Source: Bacillus sp. V59.32b
GTDB taxonomy: Bacteria > Bacillota > Bacilli > Bacillales > DSM-1321
Direction: 5' to 3'
Length of the DNA: 64,000 bases
NCBI RefSeq assembly: GCF_003429085.1
Contig: NZ_QVTC01000017.1
Span: 1-64,000, forward strand
Within the stretch, counting starts at the first letter, position 1, and the number at the start of each line of letters is the position of its first letter. A program made the position numbers and the translations under genes. Below, in pieces: positions 48,457-57,733 of this stretch. The notes under the pieces are model-generated. The model saw only the letters and a list, made by a program, of their open reading frames with translations. It was not told the origin of the DNA and made no database searches.

Positions 48457-48499
48457 AGAGCGGAGATTCTATATGTACAAGGATTTCCGCTCTCTTTTT
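48457..48499 (+). terminator. Terminator after the second acyl-CoA ligase
   Basis: AGAGCGGA / TCCGCTCT stem with a 21-nt loop and T5. An 80-aa frame covering it (48259-48501) lacks a start site and is rejected. Confidence 0.75.
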
Positions 48500-48580
48500 G
48501 ATTGTAATAATTCTTGTTAAATGACTAATATAGGGAATTGGAGACAATAAATAAAAACAAGCCTAAATTTGGTTTGAATT

Positions 48581-48664
48581 CTAACTGTCACGCCACTCTC
48601 TACTCAGTGCACTTATAGATGTCTTCACGTTCTTTTTATCTTGAATAATCGGATATTTAGAATA
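48581..48664 (-). pseudogene. Decayed 3' fragment of a LysR-type gene (cysL-like)
   Basis: About 27 codons on the minus strand read Y-S-K-Y-P-I-I-Q-D-K-K-N-V-K-T-S-I-S-A-L then S-R-E-W-R-D-S-stop, nearly the same as the end of the LysR protein at 49420 (YSPIMQDKKNVKTFISALNRKW). An in-frame stop lies just upstream and no other LysR sequence is found. It is a remnant of a duplicated or former regulator. Confidence 0.75.
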
Positions 48665-48749
48665 TTATGGAATTATTCACTTTGAACTTGTTACAAAAAA
48701 AGTTAAAGCGTAATTTCATGATGTTCCATTGGAAATCATTTACAAAACT

Positions 48750-48786
48750 AGAGCCGGTCATCCTTGATGATCGGCTCTGCTTTTAA
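48750..48786. terminator. Terminator for the 48811 gene
   Basis: A 13-bp stem AGAGCCGGTCATC / GATGATCGGCTCT (one G-T pair), 3-nt loop, between the LysR remnant and the minus-strand stop. Confidence 0.85.
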
Positions 48787-48810
48787 GTATAGTATTTTTT
48801 TCTTGCTACA

Positions 48811-49134
48811 TTATACCGCTTTTGGCATTTCTGAAACAATTCCTTTGGTTGACAGTTCAGCTTGTGTCTGTTCATCTGCAGGTCTATATCCTTTTTCTAG
48901 CAAATCTTTAATAAAAATTTTATTATAGACAAAAGAAAAAATAATTCCTGGGATCCATGCTCCGAATCCTAAAGTAAGAGCTCCGATTACAGCTGCAGTA
49001 ATAAACATAATGGCAGCCCACTTTAAATCTCCTCTAATAAGAGCTGGAAAAAAACCGAAGAAAAAAGTGGTCCAACTGAACCCTACTTTTACTTCTTTTA
49101 CTACACCTGCTTCGTTTTTTAATCTTGCTTTCAT
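48811..49134 (-). CDS. DUF2628-like small membrane protein
   Basis: 107 aa with a soluble start (MKARLKNEAGVVKEVKVG), then FSWTTFFFGFFPALIRGDLKWA and three hydrophobic segments, ending in a short polar tail. This F-x-W-x-x-F-F-F-G-x-x-P-x-L-x-R pattern is seen in DUF2628-type proteins. ATG 49134 follows GGAGG; the frame to 49236 is leader. Function unknown. Confidence 0.75.
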   Translation of the reverse strand: MKARLKNEAGVVKEVKVGFSWTTFFFGFFPALIRGDLKWAAIMFITAAVIGALTLGFGAWIPGIIFSFVYNKIFIKDLLEKGYRPADEQTQAELSTKGIVSEMPKAV

Positions 49135-49419
49135 TGTTCTAAAACCTCCATGATATATAAATAATAACCAGCTAATTATACTATAAAATATAAACACCGT
49201 CTTAAAATAATGATAATTATTCAAAAAATCAATCATTATCTAGTAGTTTTTACTTAGGGAATTGATCCTGCATACATGTATAATTTGTTAACTACAAGTT
49301 CGTTTTTACTAATTAGAATCGATGGAAAGAGGCCGTTTCTATGATCCCGGCCGGAGTTAAATAATTCTCGTCTTTTTTGGTAAGAACGATGCTTACCATA
49401 GGATTTATAAAGGAGAAAA

Positions 49420-50325
49420 TTATTTATTATTTGTTACTCTGTCAGGCCATTTTCTGTTCAATGCACTAATAAAAGTCTTCACGTTCTTTTTATCTTGCAT
49501 AATCGGCGAATATACATAGGAAAGCGTTCTGTTAAAAGACTGATTTTTCAACGGAATTATAGAGAGATTCCCATGTTGTATGTCTCTTTCAATGACACTG
49601 CGCGAAAGGAGAGATAGCCCCATACCATTTATAATGGTTTCTTTAATTCCTTGATTGCTGCTTATGGTAAGAAATGATTTCACTTTCAAACCATTTGAAC
49701 GAATGACGTGGTTAAGATATTCACGGGTACCTGATCCAACTTCTCTGGTTACCCATGCCTGATTCGTAAGGTCAGCAATCGTAACTTCATCTTTACAAGC
49801 AAGTTCATGATTGTTCGCGGAAACAATAAATAACTCATCTTCCATAAAAGCGTGGACGGAAAGCTCCTTTTCATTTGTTTGACCTTCAATTAAGCCGATA
49901 TCGACTTGATACAACCGGACGGCTTGAACGATTTCTTCTGTATTTCCAATCACAACTTGAAGCTCAAGTTCAGGATAATCTTTCTGAAGGTCGTAAAGTA
50001 AAGAAGGCAAGATATACTCGCCGATTGTAAAACTGGCGCCTATCTTTAATTCTCCTTTTATGGAGTTATGATGCTCGAGAATGTCTTGTCTAGTCTGTTC
50101 GTAAATCGTGATCATTTGTTTTGCACGATCGTATAAAATCTCACCGGTGGGGGTGATTTTTAAGATTTTGGGAGAACGTACAAATAATTTAGTTTGGAAT
50201 TCTTTTTCTAAATTTTTAATATGCAAACTTACACTCGGTTGGGACATGAGCAGAATTTCGGCTGTTTTTGTAAAGTTTTTCACTTCTGCCAAGGTCACAA
50301 ATGTTTTTAACGCATCATAGTACAA
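49420..50325 (-). CDS. cysL: LysR-type regulator CysL
   Basis: CysL activates cysJI for sulfite reduction in B. subtilis. 301 aa: HTH (FTKTAEILLMSQPSVSLHIKNLE, about residues 17-39) and a substrate-binding domain with KGELKIGASFTIGEYILP and TREVGSGTREYL, matching YwfK/CysL by eye. Divergent from cysJ with 202 bp between, an arrangement that itself supports the assignment. A broken relative of its 3' end lies at 48581. Confidence 0.85.
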   Translation of the reverse strand: MYYDALKTFVTLAEVKNFTKTAEILLMSQPSVSLHIKNLEKEFQTKLFVRSPKILKITPTGEILYDRAKQMITIYEQTRQDILEHHNSIKGELKIGASFTIGEYILPSLLYDLQKDYPELELQVVIGNTEEIVQAVRLYQVDIGLIEGQTNEKELSVHAFMEDELFIVSANNHELACKDEVTIADLTNQAWVTREVGSGTREYLNHVIRSNGLKVKSFLTISSNQGIKETIINGMGLSLLSRSVIERDIQHGNLSIIPLKNQSFNRTLSYVYSPIMQDKKNVKTFISALNRKWPDRVTNNK

Positions 50326-50451
50326 AAGAATCCCGCCTTATTATTAGAAATCTTAATAGCTGTAATCATTTATATATATTTTACTAATGCTTAGTCTTCA
50401 GGTAAAGTTCTTATAGAAACTTTTTTAATCGCTTATATCTTTAAAACCGAC

Positions 50452-50480
50452 TTGATTTATAAGAATAATAGAGATATAAC
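50452..50480 (+). promoter_or_regulatory. cysJI promoter
   Basis: TTGATT (50452-50457), 17-bp spacer, TATAAC (50475-50480). The start of transcription would be about 40 bp before the TTG of cysJ. The CysL site should lie just upstream; no clear consensus was seen. Confidence 0.65.
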
Positions 50481-50527
50481 ATAATTAATGAATGTAAAGT
50501 TTATAGTCCTTTGTGAGGTGGATATCG

Positions 50528-52348
50528 TTGCAACTTCAGGTAATGAACAGTCCGTTTAATCAGGAGCAGGCAGAGCTCCTAAACCGCCTTCTGCCATCTT
50601 TGACAGAATCACAAAAAGTCTGGCTGAGCGGTTATCTGGCAGCAAGCCAGACTGCTTCCGTTATCGGAACACCGGAAGCGCCAGTGGCGGAACTTCCTGT
50701 CGCAAGCGCCGGGCCAACAATCTCAAAAGAAGTGACCATTCTTTACGGCTCACAGACAGGCAACTGCCAGGGGCTTGCGAAGAATGCAGGCAAGACGCTT
50801 GAGGGGCGCGGCTTTCAAGTAAACGTCTCGTCGATGAGTGATTTTAAGCCAAATAATTTGAAGAAAGTCCAAAATCTTCTTATTATTGTTAGCACACATG
50901 GAGAAGGAGACCCGCCCGATACCGCGCTGTCTTTCCATGAATTTCTTCATGGCAGACGGGCACCAAAGCTCGATGATCTCCGTTTTTCTGTTTTGTCGCT
51001 TGGAGATAGCTCATATGAGTTTTTCTGTCAGACGGGAAAGGAATTCGATCAGCGGCTGGAAGAGCTCGGCGGCACACGGCTTTATCCGCGCTTTGACTGC
51101 GACCTGGACTATGATGAGCCTGCGGCCGAATGGCTTGAAGGGGTTCTTGGAGGCTTAGGTGAAGCTCAGGGTGGAAATGCAGCTCCAGCTTCGGTCTCAG
51201 CACCTCAAGCTGGTGAATCGGTGTATTCCAGAACAAATCCGTTTAAAGCGGAAGTGCTTGAAAATATAGATTTAAACGGACGTGGCTCGAATAAGGAAAC
51301 ACGCCACCTCGAGCTATCGCTTGAAGGATCAGGGCTTACTTTTGAACCGGGTGACAGCCTTGGCATTTATCCGGAAAATGATCCGGCTCTTGTAGATATG
51401 CTTCTTGAGGAAATGAAATGGGATCCGGAAGAAATTGTGACGATCAATAAACAGGGAGACGTTCGTCCGTTGAAAGAGGCGCTCACCTCTCATTTTGAAA
51501 TTACCGTTTTAACAAAACCGCTTATTGAGAAGGCGGCACAGCTTTCAGCGAATGAGGATTTACGGGAACTGTTATCACCAGGCAATGAAGAAATACTAAA
51601 AGCCTATCTTGATGGGCGCGATTTGCTTGATTTGGTCCGTGATTTCGGCCCTTGGGGTGTATCGGTGCAAGAGTTTATCTCTATTCTCCGGAAGATACCG
51701 GGCCGCCTTTATTCCATTGCAAGCAGCTTATCCGCCAATCCGGATGAAGTCCATTTGACGATCGGCTCCGTCCGCTACAATACACACGGTCGCGACCGAA
51801 ATGGTGTTTGCTCGATTTTATGTGCAGAACGCCTGCAACCGGGGGATACGCTGCCGGTTTATATTCAAAATAACCAAAACTTTAAGCTGCCGCAGAATCC
51901 GGATACACCGATCATTATGGTCGGTCCGGGAACCGGGATTGCGCCGTTCCGCTCGTTTATGCAGGAACGTGAAGAAGCCGGAGCGGAAGGGAAATCATGG
52001 CTCTTCTTCGGTGACCAGCATTTCGTAACGGATTTCCTTTACCAGACAGAATGGCAGAATTGGATTAAAGATGGCGTGCTGACGAAAATGGATGTTGCAT
52101 TTTCCCGGGATACGCAGGAAAAAGTATATGTGCAGCACCGCATGCTTGAACACAGCAAGGAATTGTTCGAGTGGCTTCAAGAAGGGGCGGCAGTATACAT
52201 TTGCGGCGATGAGAAAAACATGGCGCACGACGTCCATCACACACTGCTTGAAATAATCGAAAAAGAAGGCGGCTTAAGCCGTGAAAAAGCGGAAGAATAT
52301 ATCGCTGAAATGCAGCAGCAAAAACGCTACCAGCGCGACGTATACTGA
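50528..52348 (+). CDS. cysJ: Sulfite reductase (NADPH) flavoprotein, alpha component
   Basis: Passes electrons from NADPH through FAD and FMN to CysI. 606 aa: a short N-terminal helix region, flavodoxin domain with YGSQTGNCQGLA (FMN), FAD domain with RLYSIASS, NADPH domain with GPGTGIAPFRSF and CGDEKNMAHDV, and the terminal aromatic Tyr. TTG 50528 has GAGGTGG 7 nt upstream and gives M-Q-L-Q-V-M-N-S-P-F as in B. subtilis; a frame from 50513 covers the SD. cysI follows 27 bp later. Confidence 0.97.
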   Translation: MQLQVMNSPFNQEQAELLNRLLPSLTESQKVWLSGYLAASQTASVIGTPEAPVAELPVASAGPTISKEVTILYGSQTGNCQGLAKNAGKTLEGRGFQVNVSSMSDFKPNNLKKVQNLLIIVSTHGEGDPPDTALSFHEFLHGRRAPKLDDLRFSVLSLGDSSYEFFCQTGKEFDQRLEELGGTRLYPRFDCDLDYDEPAAEWLEGVLGGLGEAQGGNAAPASVSAPQAGESVYSRTNPFKAEVLENIDLNGRGSNKETRHLELSLEGSGLTFEPGDSLGIYPENDPALVDMLLEEMKWDPEEIVTINKQGDVRPLKEALTSHFEITVLTKPLIEKAAQLSANEDLRELLSPGNEEILKAYLDGRDLLDLVRDFGPWGVSVQEFISILRKIPGRLYSIASSLSANPDEVHLTIGSVRYNTHGRDRNGVCSILCAERLQPGDTLPVYIQNNQNFKLPQNPDTPIIMVGPGTGIAPFRSFMQEREEAGAEGKSWLFFGDQHFVTDFLYQTEWQNWIKDGVLTKMDVAFSRDTQEKVYVQHRMLEHSKELFEWLQEGAAVYICGDEKNMAHDVHHTLLEIIEKEGGLSREKAEEYIAEMQQQKRYQRDVY

Positions 52349-52375
52349 TTTTTGGATTGAAAGGAGTTTTTCAAC

Positions 52376-54094
52376 ATGGCGAACCCAATTTTAAAAGCGC
52401 CGGATGGCCCGCCCAGCGACGTTGAGCGTATTAAAGAAGAAAGTAACTATCTACGCGGCACACTGAAGGAAGTGATGCTGGAACCGATCAGCGCCGGTAT
52501 TCCAGACGATGACAATCGCCTGATGAAGCATCACGGTAGCTACTTGCAGGATGACCGGGATCTCCGTAATGAGCGGCAAAAGCAAAAGCTTGAGCCTGCG
52601 TATCAGTTCATGTTGCGCGTCCGTATGCCGGGCGGTGTAGCAAAAGCTGATCAATGGCTTGTCATGGACGAACTGGCCGAAAAATACGGCAACGGAACCT
52701 TAAAACTGACTACACGAGAAACATTTCAAATGCATGGCATTTTAAAATGGAATATGAAAAAAACGATCCAGGAAATCCATTCGTCCATGTTGGATACGAT
52801 TGCAGCGTGCGGAGATGTAAACAGGAACGTTATGTGCGCATCAAATCCTGATCAATCTGAAATTCATTCCGAAGTATATGAATGGTCGAAACAGTTGAGC
52901 GATTATTTATTGCCGCGTACAAGGGCATATCACGAAATCTGGCTTGATGAGGAGAAAGTAGCCGGGACGCCGGAAGTGGAAGAAATCGAACCAATGTACG
53001 GACCGCTATACTTGCCGCGTAAATTTAAGATCGGGATCGCCGTACCGCCATCGAACGACATTGATGTCTTTTCACAGGACCTAGGCTTCATCGCTGTAGT
53101 GGAAAATGACAGGCTTGTCGGCTTTAACGTTGCAATCGGCGGCGGCATGGGGATGACACATGGCGACAAATCAACATACCCGCAGCTTTCCAAAGTAATC
53201 GGCTTCTGTACGCCGGATCAGATTCTTGAACTGGCTGAAAAAGTCATAACCATCCAGCGAGACTACGGAAACCGTTCAGAACGGAAAAACGCGCGGTTTA
53301 AGTACACAGTCGACCGGTTAGGTTTGGACGTGGTCAAAGCTGAACTGGAAAACCGCCTTGGTTGGAGCCTGCAAGAGGCAAAGCCGTTCCATTTTGACAG
53401 CAATGGCGACCGTTATGGCTGGGTGAAGGGCATTCAAGGCAAATGGCATTTCACTCTGTTTGTCGAAGGAGGCCGCGTTGCTGACTTTGATGACTTCAAG
53501 CTGAAGACTGCTTTGCGCGAAATCGCCAAGATCCATTCTGGTGAGTTCCGCCTGACAGCGAACCAAAACCTGATCATCTCCAATGTACCGAGCCAGAAAA
53601 AGAAAAAGATCAGCGAATTGATCGAACAATACGGCCTGTCCGATGGCAAAAATGTTTCTGCGCTCCGCCGCAGCTCCATGTCATGCGTCGCACTTCCGAC
53701 ATGCGGACTGGCGATGGCCGAAGCAGAACGCTATCTGCCGGTGTTGATGGATAAGATTGAGGCGATTGTTGATGAAAGCGGCCTTCGAAATGACGAAATC
53801 ACCATCCGCATGACTGGCTGCCCGAACGGCTGTGCACGTCATGCACTCGGTGAGATTGGCTTTATCGGTAAAGCGCCTGGTAAATACAATATGTACCTAG
53901 GCGCAGCCTTTGACGGCAGCCGCCTAAACAAAATGTACCGTGAAAACATCGGGGAAGAAGAAATTTTGAACGAACTGCGCGTACTTCTACCGCGCTACGC
54001 AAAAGAACGCCAGGAAGGCGAGCACTTCGGTGATTTTGTCATCCGGGCAGAGGTTGTCGAAGCGACAACGGACGGCACGAATTTTCATGATTGA
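52376..54094 (+). CDS. cysI: Sulfite reductase (NADPH) hemoprotein, beta component
   Basis: Reduces sulfite to sulfide on a coupled sirohaem and 4Fe-4S centre for cysteine synthesis. 572 aa, full length. The four cluster cysteines are present as CVALPTC (C-x5-C) and CPNGC (C-x3-C); sulfite-contact basic residues appear in [10 protein letters not shown]. The SD AAAGGAG is 10 nt before the ATG. Second gene of the cysJI operon. Confidence 0.97.
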   Translation: MANPILKAPDGPPSDVERIKEESNYLRGTLKEVMLEPISAGIPDDDNRLMKHHGSYLQDDRDLRNERQKQKLEPAYQFMLRVRMPGGVAKADQWLVMDELAEKYGNGTLKLTTRETFQMHGILKWNMKKTIQEIHSSMLDTIAACGDVNRNVMCASNPDQSEIHSEVYEWSKQLSDYLLPRTRAYHEIWLDEEKVAGTPEVEEIEPMYGPLYLPRKFKIGIAVPPSNDIDVFSQDLGFIAVVENDRLVGFNVAIGGGMGMTHGDKSTYPQLSKVIGFCTPDQILELAEKVITIQRDYGNRSERKNARFKYTVDRLGLDVVKAELENRLGWSLQEAKPFHFDSNGDRYGWVKGIQGKWHFTLFVEGGRVADFDDFKLKTALREIAKIHSGEFRLTANQNLIISNVPSQKKKKISELIEQYGLSDGKNVSALRRSSMSCVALPTCGLAMAEAERYLPVLMDKIEAIVDESGLRNDEITIRMTGCPNGCARHALGEIGFIGKAPGKYNMYLGAAFDGSRLNKMYRENIGEEEILNELRVLLPRYAKERQEGEHFGDFVIRAEVVEATTDGTNFHD

Positions 54095-54106
54095 TTGAGA
54101 AGCAAC

Positions 54107-54140
54107 AGAGACAGGAACCTATTCCTGTCTCTTTTTATTT
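54107..54140 (+). terminator. Terminator after cysI
   Basis: AGAGACAGG / CCTGTCTCT stem, 8-nt loop and T5. Confidence 0.93.
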
Positions 54141-54316
54141 TTTCGTCTTAATGCAAGACACATTCCAGCTGATCTAACATATTGCGCATCGGAATAATAA
54201 AAGTGAACCATGGTTAAGAAAGAATCCGCAAATGTGGAAATACGATGCTATACTTCAATATTAAGCCAATACAATCGTATAAAGTGAATTTAAAGCTGGC
54301 ACTGGAGGATAAAGAA

Positions 54317-54353
54317 AAGGCTTGTCCAGAATCTTCGAATGGACAAGCCTTAA
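54317..54353. repeat. Perfect inverted repeat AGGCTTGTCCA/TGGACAAGCCT (no T tract)
   Basis: Arms of at least 11 bp around an 11-nt loop. It lies inside a spurious 65-aa frame. Without a T run it is probably a protein-binding or RNA-structure element rather than a terminator. Confidence 0.6.
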
Positions 54354-54431
54354 TATATACTGTGAAGCGTATCTATGAAGTTGATGTTGCATACTGGGTG
54401 GCTTCGTCATTTGTCCCTGATAATACCGGCC

Positions 54432-54565
54432 AGGCTCGATGATACAACCTTTGATTCAGGCTCACCGATACAACCTGCGATCTTAAGCTGGAATGGAAGC
54501 TCTAAATTGTAACGTGTTGGCTAGGCTCACCGATACAACCTTCTTTTAGGCTCGATGATACAACC
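54432..54565. repeat. Four-copy AGGCTC-NNN-GATACAACC repeat
   Basis: Copies at 54432-54449, 54458-54475, 54523-54540 and 54548-54565. Each is 18 bp; the outer two have GAT and the inner two ACC at the variable triplet (AGGCTC-GAT/ACC-GATACAACC). Spacing is 26, 65 and 25 bp. No cas genes, no uniform spacer length and no flanking ORF, so it is not CRISPR. Origin unknown. Confidence 0.8.
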
Positions 54566-54647
54566 CGCCTTACGACATGTAAAATATTTAACCTTGCTGT
54601 GCGGTTACACGGCGAGGTGTTTTGTTTATATTTGTATATTAACACTT

Positions 54648-54661
54648 AGAACGTGCGTTCG
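54648..54661 (+). promoter_or_regulatory. Orphan LexA-box-like site
   Basis: AGAAC-GTGC-GTTCG, one base from the Gram-positive LexA box CGAAC-N4-GTTCG, with the central R-N-R-Y pattern. The only plus-strand gene downstream is the 55-aa protein at 54862, 200 bp away. Apart from this site and the repeats, the 54141-54861 gap holds no supported gene. Confidence 0.45.
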
Positions 54662-54861
54662 CAACAATAATATATTAAAAATATGGAAAACATTTCGACA
54701 CTATTAGTCAAATATCGCTGCCTATCTGTGCCTTATCAAGTCCGTGGCGTGACGCTTAATGAAGTGAAGGAGCGTAATAGTCATTTAAAGTTATTTTTTT
54801 GCGTATAAACTAAATAATACGCAGATAATATAAACCCATAAGTTAAAAAGGAGGGACGCTT

Positions 54862-55029
54862 ATGTCAACACCGAATAAAAAGAAGTCCGATTTCACACCT
54901 GAAATAAAAGGCGGACAAAAAGTAGTGAAGTCTGCACCGGATCTGGCTGGATTGGACGACAGGACTACTTTGGATGAAAACAGGTCAGGCAAGGATTTAA
55001 TGAATGGAACTCCTGGACATAACGAGTAA
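54862..55029 (+). CDS. Small polar protein (55 aa), unknown
   Basis: A 55-residue hydrophilic protein rich in K, D, G and P, with MSTPNKKKSDFTPEIKGGQK and APDLAGLDDRTTLDENRSGKD. Probably disordered, like many small spore or stress proteins of Bacillus, but no family is recognised. A strong SD AAGGAGGGA lies 6 nt before ATG 54862, and a terminator follows at once, so it is very likely a real gene. Confidence 0.75.
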   Translation: MSTPNKKKSDFTPEIKGGQKVVKSAPDLAGLDDRTTLDENRSGKDLMNGTPGHNE

Positions 55030-55038
55030 TAACCAAGG

Positions 55039-55071
55039 AACCGCTGAGATTAATCAGTGGTTTTTCTTTTC
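55039..55071 (+). terminator. Terminator after the 55-aa gene
   Basis: AACCGCTGA / TCAGTGGTT stem (one G-T pair), 6-nt loop, TTTTCTTTT. The rest of the gap to 55371 shows nothing I can support. Confidence 0.85.
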
Positions 55072-55371
55072 ATTTAGGAATACAAATGGGACTCTCAAGG
55101 ATGCAGAAACTTCAGTTACACCATCGAAAATAACGTTTGCAAAGTAGACGCAATTTTTCGGCTAAAAAACTTGTGCCATCTGGGCGCTATTCCGCTTTCT
55201 TTATAATACCAATGGCTTTAAACCTTCCCCGGCGTGGGCAATGCCACTATTTTCGATTTAGCCAGTTCTCTGCCTTATGACTAGACCGAGCGAAGGAATA
55301 TAGCCACACGCTGATGCCAAGACACATGGGAGGATCCTTCAAAGCAGTAGAACATCTTGACCATAAAAAGT

Positions 55372-56226
55372 CTATTTTTTCACAAACAATGGTTTTCTTT
55401 TCGAAATCCTGCTATTCCTATGAAACAGGGAGTTCACTTCTCCGCCTAAAACTAAAGCAAACCCGGTAAAGTACAGCCAAAGCATCAGGACAATGACCGC
55501 TCCTAAACTTCCATAAGTGGAAGAGTAATGAGCATAATGATTAACATAAAAGGTAAAGCCCACAGTTATCATAAGCCAGACAACCGTGGCGGCAAATGCT
55601 CCCGGAATCACTTGTTTTAAGCGGTAAGCTCTATTAGGGGCAAAACGGTACAGAATACTGATAACTACTGCGATAACGACAACGGAAACAAGCCATCTTA
55701 TTACATGCAGAAAAACAACTACTCCATCTGGAATAAATACTAGTTCGTATACCGCTGAAAAAATCAGATTGCCGAACACAGGGAGCAGCAATGCTACAAG
55801 AAAAGCAAAAATCAAGCAAAAGGTAAGCAGAATCGAAATGCATTTCGTTTTTATGAAACCCCTTGTTTCCTCGACATCAAAGGCAATATTCATAGAATGC
55901 ATAAAGGCATCCATTCCACTCGAGGCAGACCAAATCGTTCCGACAATGCCAAAAGTAAGCAAGCCTTCATTTTGTTTGCTGAATATCTCCAAAATATTGT
56001 CATGAATGACAGTCGCTGTTTCTGAAGGAAGAAAGGTATTGAGAATCTCCAGTGCCCGCGATGGTTCTATCGACAAATATGGGAGTATGGAAAGTAACAG
56101 AATCAACAGAGGAAAGAGGGCGAGCAAATAATAATAGGCCTGTTCTGAAGCCAAACCTGTTGCTCTGTCTCTTTTTAGTTTCTTGTTCAGCTCTATTCCA
56201 AAGGAAATGAGATTCATCTGTTTCAC
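55372..56226 (-). CDS. YihY/BrkB family membrane protein
   Basis: A 284-aa, six-span inner membrane protein: ASEQAYYYLLALFPLLILLLS, GIVGTIWSASSGMDAFMHSMN and YGSLGAVIVLMLWLYFTGFALVLGGEVN are the conserved YihY (formerly RNase BN) blocks. Transport or envelope function is undefined. Start GTG 56226 has no strong SD; ATG 56217 is an alternative. Confidence 0.9.
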   Translation of the reverse strand: MKQMNLISFGIELNKKLKRDRATGLASEQAYYYLLALFPLLILLLSILPYLSIEPSRALEILNTFLPSETATVIHDNILEIFSKQNEGLLTFGIVGTIWSASSGMDAFMHSMNIAFDVEETRGFIKTKCISILLTFCLIFAFLVALLLPVFGNLIFSAVYELVFIPDGVVVFLHVIRWLVSVVVIAVVISILYRFAPNRAYRLKQVIPGAFAATVVWLMITVGFTFYVNHYAHYSSTYGSLGAVIVLMLWLYFTGFALVLGGEVNSLFHRNSRISKRKPLFVKK

Positions 56227-56512
56227 ATCCGTATTACATATTTTTCAACTTAGATCATTTTCACCAATGTCCTTATCAATCACTAATCACCTTGACTGCT
56301 ACTCAGCCCTAGTCTTCCCCGTTTATTAGAGATTATATTAGACAGCCTTTTGTTAGAGAACAAGAATTAGAGGATGTTATTAAAACTAGATCAACCGTTT
56401 ATGATATACCCTTGAAATCTATGGAAATGACGGGAGGAATAATGATTACAATTTACGATATATATGAGATATGTATATCCATTTAATAGTTAATATTTAG
56501 GCTAAATTCCTA

Positions 56513-56538
56513 GTTTTGCCATTTTGAATGATGGGTAT
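56513..56538 (+). promoter_or_regulatory. Sigma-B-like promoter
   Basis: GTTTTG (56513-56518), 14-bp spacer, GGGTAT (56533-56538), close to the sigma-B consensus GTTTAA-N12-15-GGGTAT, 35 bp before ATG 56574. The rest of the 56227-56573 gap is AT-rich with a start-less 55-codon open stretch of uncertain meaning. Confidence 0.6.
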
Positions 56539-56573
56539 CTAACACACATACCTTAATTGAGGAGATGGTAACG

Positions 56574-56855
56574 ATGACAAGAGTTAAAAACGTGACACCT
56601 TATGTATTCTTTGGAGTCGGAATTGCCGGCATTACATTTTTGACTAAGGGCAGCCATAAAGAAAAAATCATAACCACATTTCATACTCTTAAGGAGCGAG
56701 CAGTGAACTATAGACACAAGAAAAAACAGGACGCATGCCAAGATGTATGGATAAAAGCGAGTCATCCGGATCCATATGATATCGAAGATTCCCGTATGGT
56801 GGATGAAGGGGGAATATACTACGTTCATTACTATAATAAAAAAATGCATGGATAG
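56574..56855 (+). CDS. Small membrane-anchored protein, likely general-stress gene
   Basis: 93 aa: an N-terminal hydrophobic helix (VTPYVFFGVGIAGITFLT), a basic stretch (KERAVNYRHKKKQD), then an acidic/aromatic C-terminal tail. No named family. ATG 56574 has GAGGAG 8 nt upstream; ATG 56565 sits at that site. The sigma-B-like promoter upstream suggests stress control. Confidence 0.7.
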   Translation: MTRVKNVTPYVFFGVGIAGITFLTKGSHKEKIITTFHTLKERAVNYRHKKKQDACQDVWIKASHPDPYDIEDSRMVDEGGIYYVHYYNKKMHG

Positions 56856-57006
56856 TGAAAAACTCATCCGGTTGGCCATCATGTAACTAACTGGAATCCT
56901 GATTATTTTTAAAGTATAAAGAACAATGAGATGGACCATACTGTTTGTACGCTTCAGTAAATTTGGTCAAGTGAAGTTCGTGATTAATTTGAAGGAGGCA
57001 GTAAGT

Positions 57007-57396
57007 ATGAATACCAAAAGCAAAGTGATCGGCACAATTGCACTGGGAGCAACCGCATACTTCATGCGAAATAAAGAATCACGTGAAAAAGTGGTGAAGG
57101 GAATACAGTCCTATAAAAAGCCGGAAACGATTGGGAAAGTCCAGTCCAGGGTTCAAACCCTTGTTTCGCCAGAGACAGTTGATAAGGTAAAGGACGGAGT
57201 GCAAACTTATATAAAACCCGAAACAGTAGATAAAATAAAGAACAGTGTCCAATCGTATGTAAAGCCGGAGACGGTTGATAAAATCAAGAATGGCGTACAA
57301 TCATTCATCACGTCGAAAACGAATAGTGATTCCAAAGATCAGGATTCATCGTTGGAAACCAGCGAGAGCATGCAAGACAATACAAAATCTCATTAG
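57007..57396 (+). CDS. Membrane-proximal protein with 17-residue tandem repeats
   Basis: 129 aa. A short hydrophobic start (KVIGTIALGATAYFMRNKESREK, as in YtxH-type proteins), then four tandem units of about 17 residues built on (Y/V)-x-P-E-T-(V/I)-x-K-(I/V)-K-x-x-V-Q, then a Ser/Asp-rich tail. The repeats look like amphipathic helices. Function unknown. ATG 57007 follows GAAGGAGG; the longer frame from 56926 is leader. Confidence 0.78.
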   Translation: MNTKSKVIGTIALGATAYFMRNKESREKVVKGIQSYKKPETIGKVQSRVQTLVSPETVDKVKDGVQTYIKPETVDKIKNSVQSYVKPETVDKIKNGVQSFITSKTNSDSKDQDSSLETSESMQDNTKSH

Positions 57397-57733
57397 GGAT
57401 TAAACCCGCCAAAAAACCAGGATATGATCATTCGTCAAAAGAAGAATGATGAGCTAAGTTTTAGGATCAGAGTACTCGAAAGAAACTAAGTGGATGCATT
57501 TCGATGTGTCCGCTTTTTATTTTGGATTCCATTACGGTGCCAATATCTGAACTGTGTTCTTAAAAATCATTTGTAATAAAGGAATGCCACGTTGAATAGG
57601 ATGTAAAGGGTTGTACTGTAAGCAAGGTGGTGGTTTTTAACCATTTGTTTTCCTGCACATCCTTTAAGGAACTATCCTGCACTACCTCTTCGATTTTATT
57701 CTTTACAAATTAATCTGGAAAGGGGCAGAGTAA
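57397..57733. other. 337-bp gap before the GlsB-like gene
   Basis: No gene. A palindromic pair AGGATGT (near 57598) and ACATCCT (near 57657) could fold over 60 bp. No clean sigma-A or sigma-B promoter was identified. Confidence 0.4.

Noticed and set aside
48259-48501. 80-aa frame overlapping the end of the acyl-CoA ligase
   Set aside because: No ribosome site, runs through the ligase terminator.
54245-54442. 65-aa plus-strand frame
   Set aside because: No SD, contains the inverted repeat and the start of the repeat array; composition is not coding-like.
54432-54565. CRISPR array
   Set aside because: Only four units, unequal spacing, spacers of about 8 bp in two cases, no cas genes nearby.
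56330-56486. 55-codon open stretch before the sigma-B-like promoter
   Set aside because: No start codon with an SD at its 5' end and no recognised family; could be a gene remnant but unsupported.
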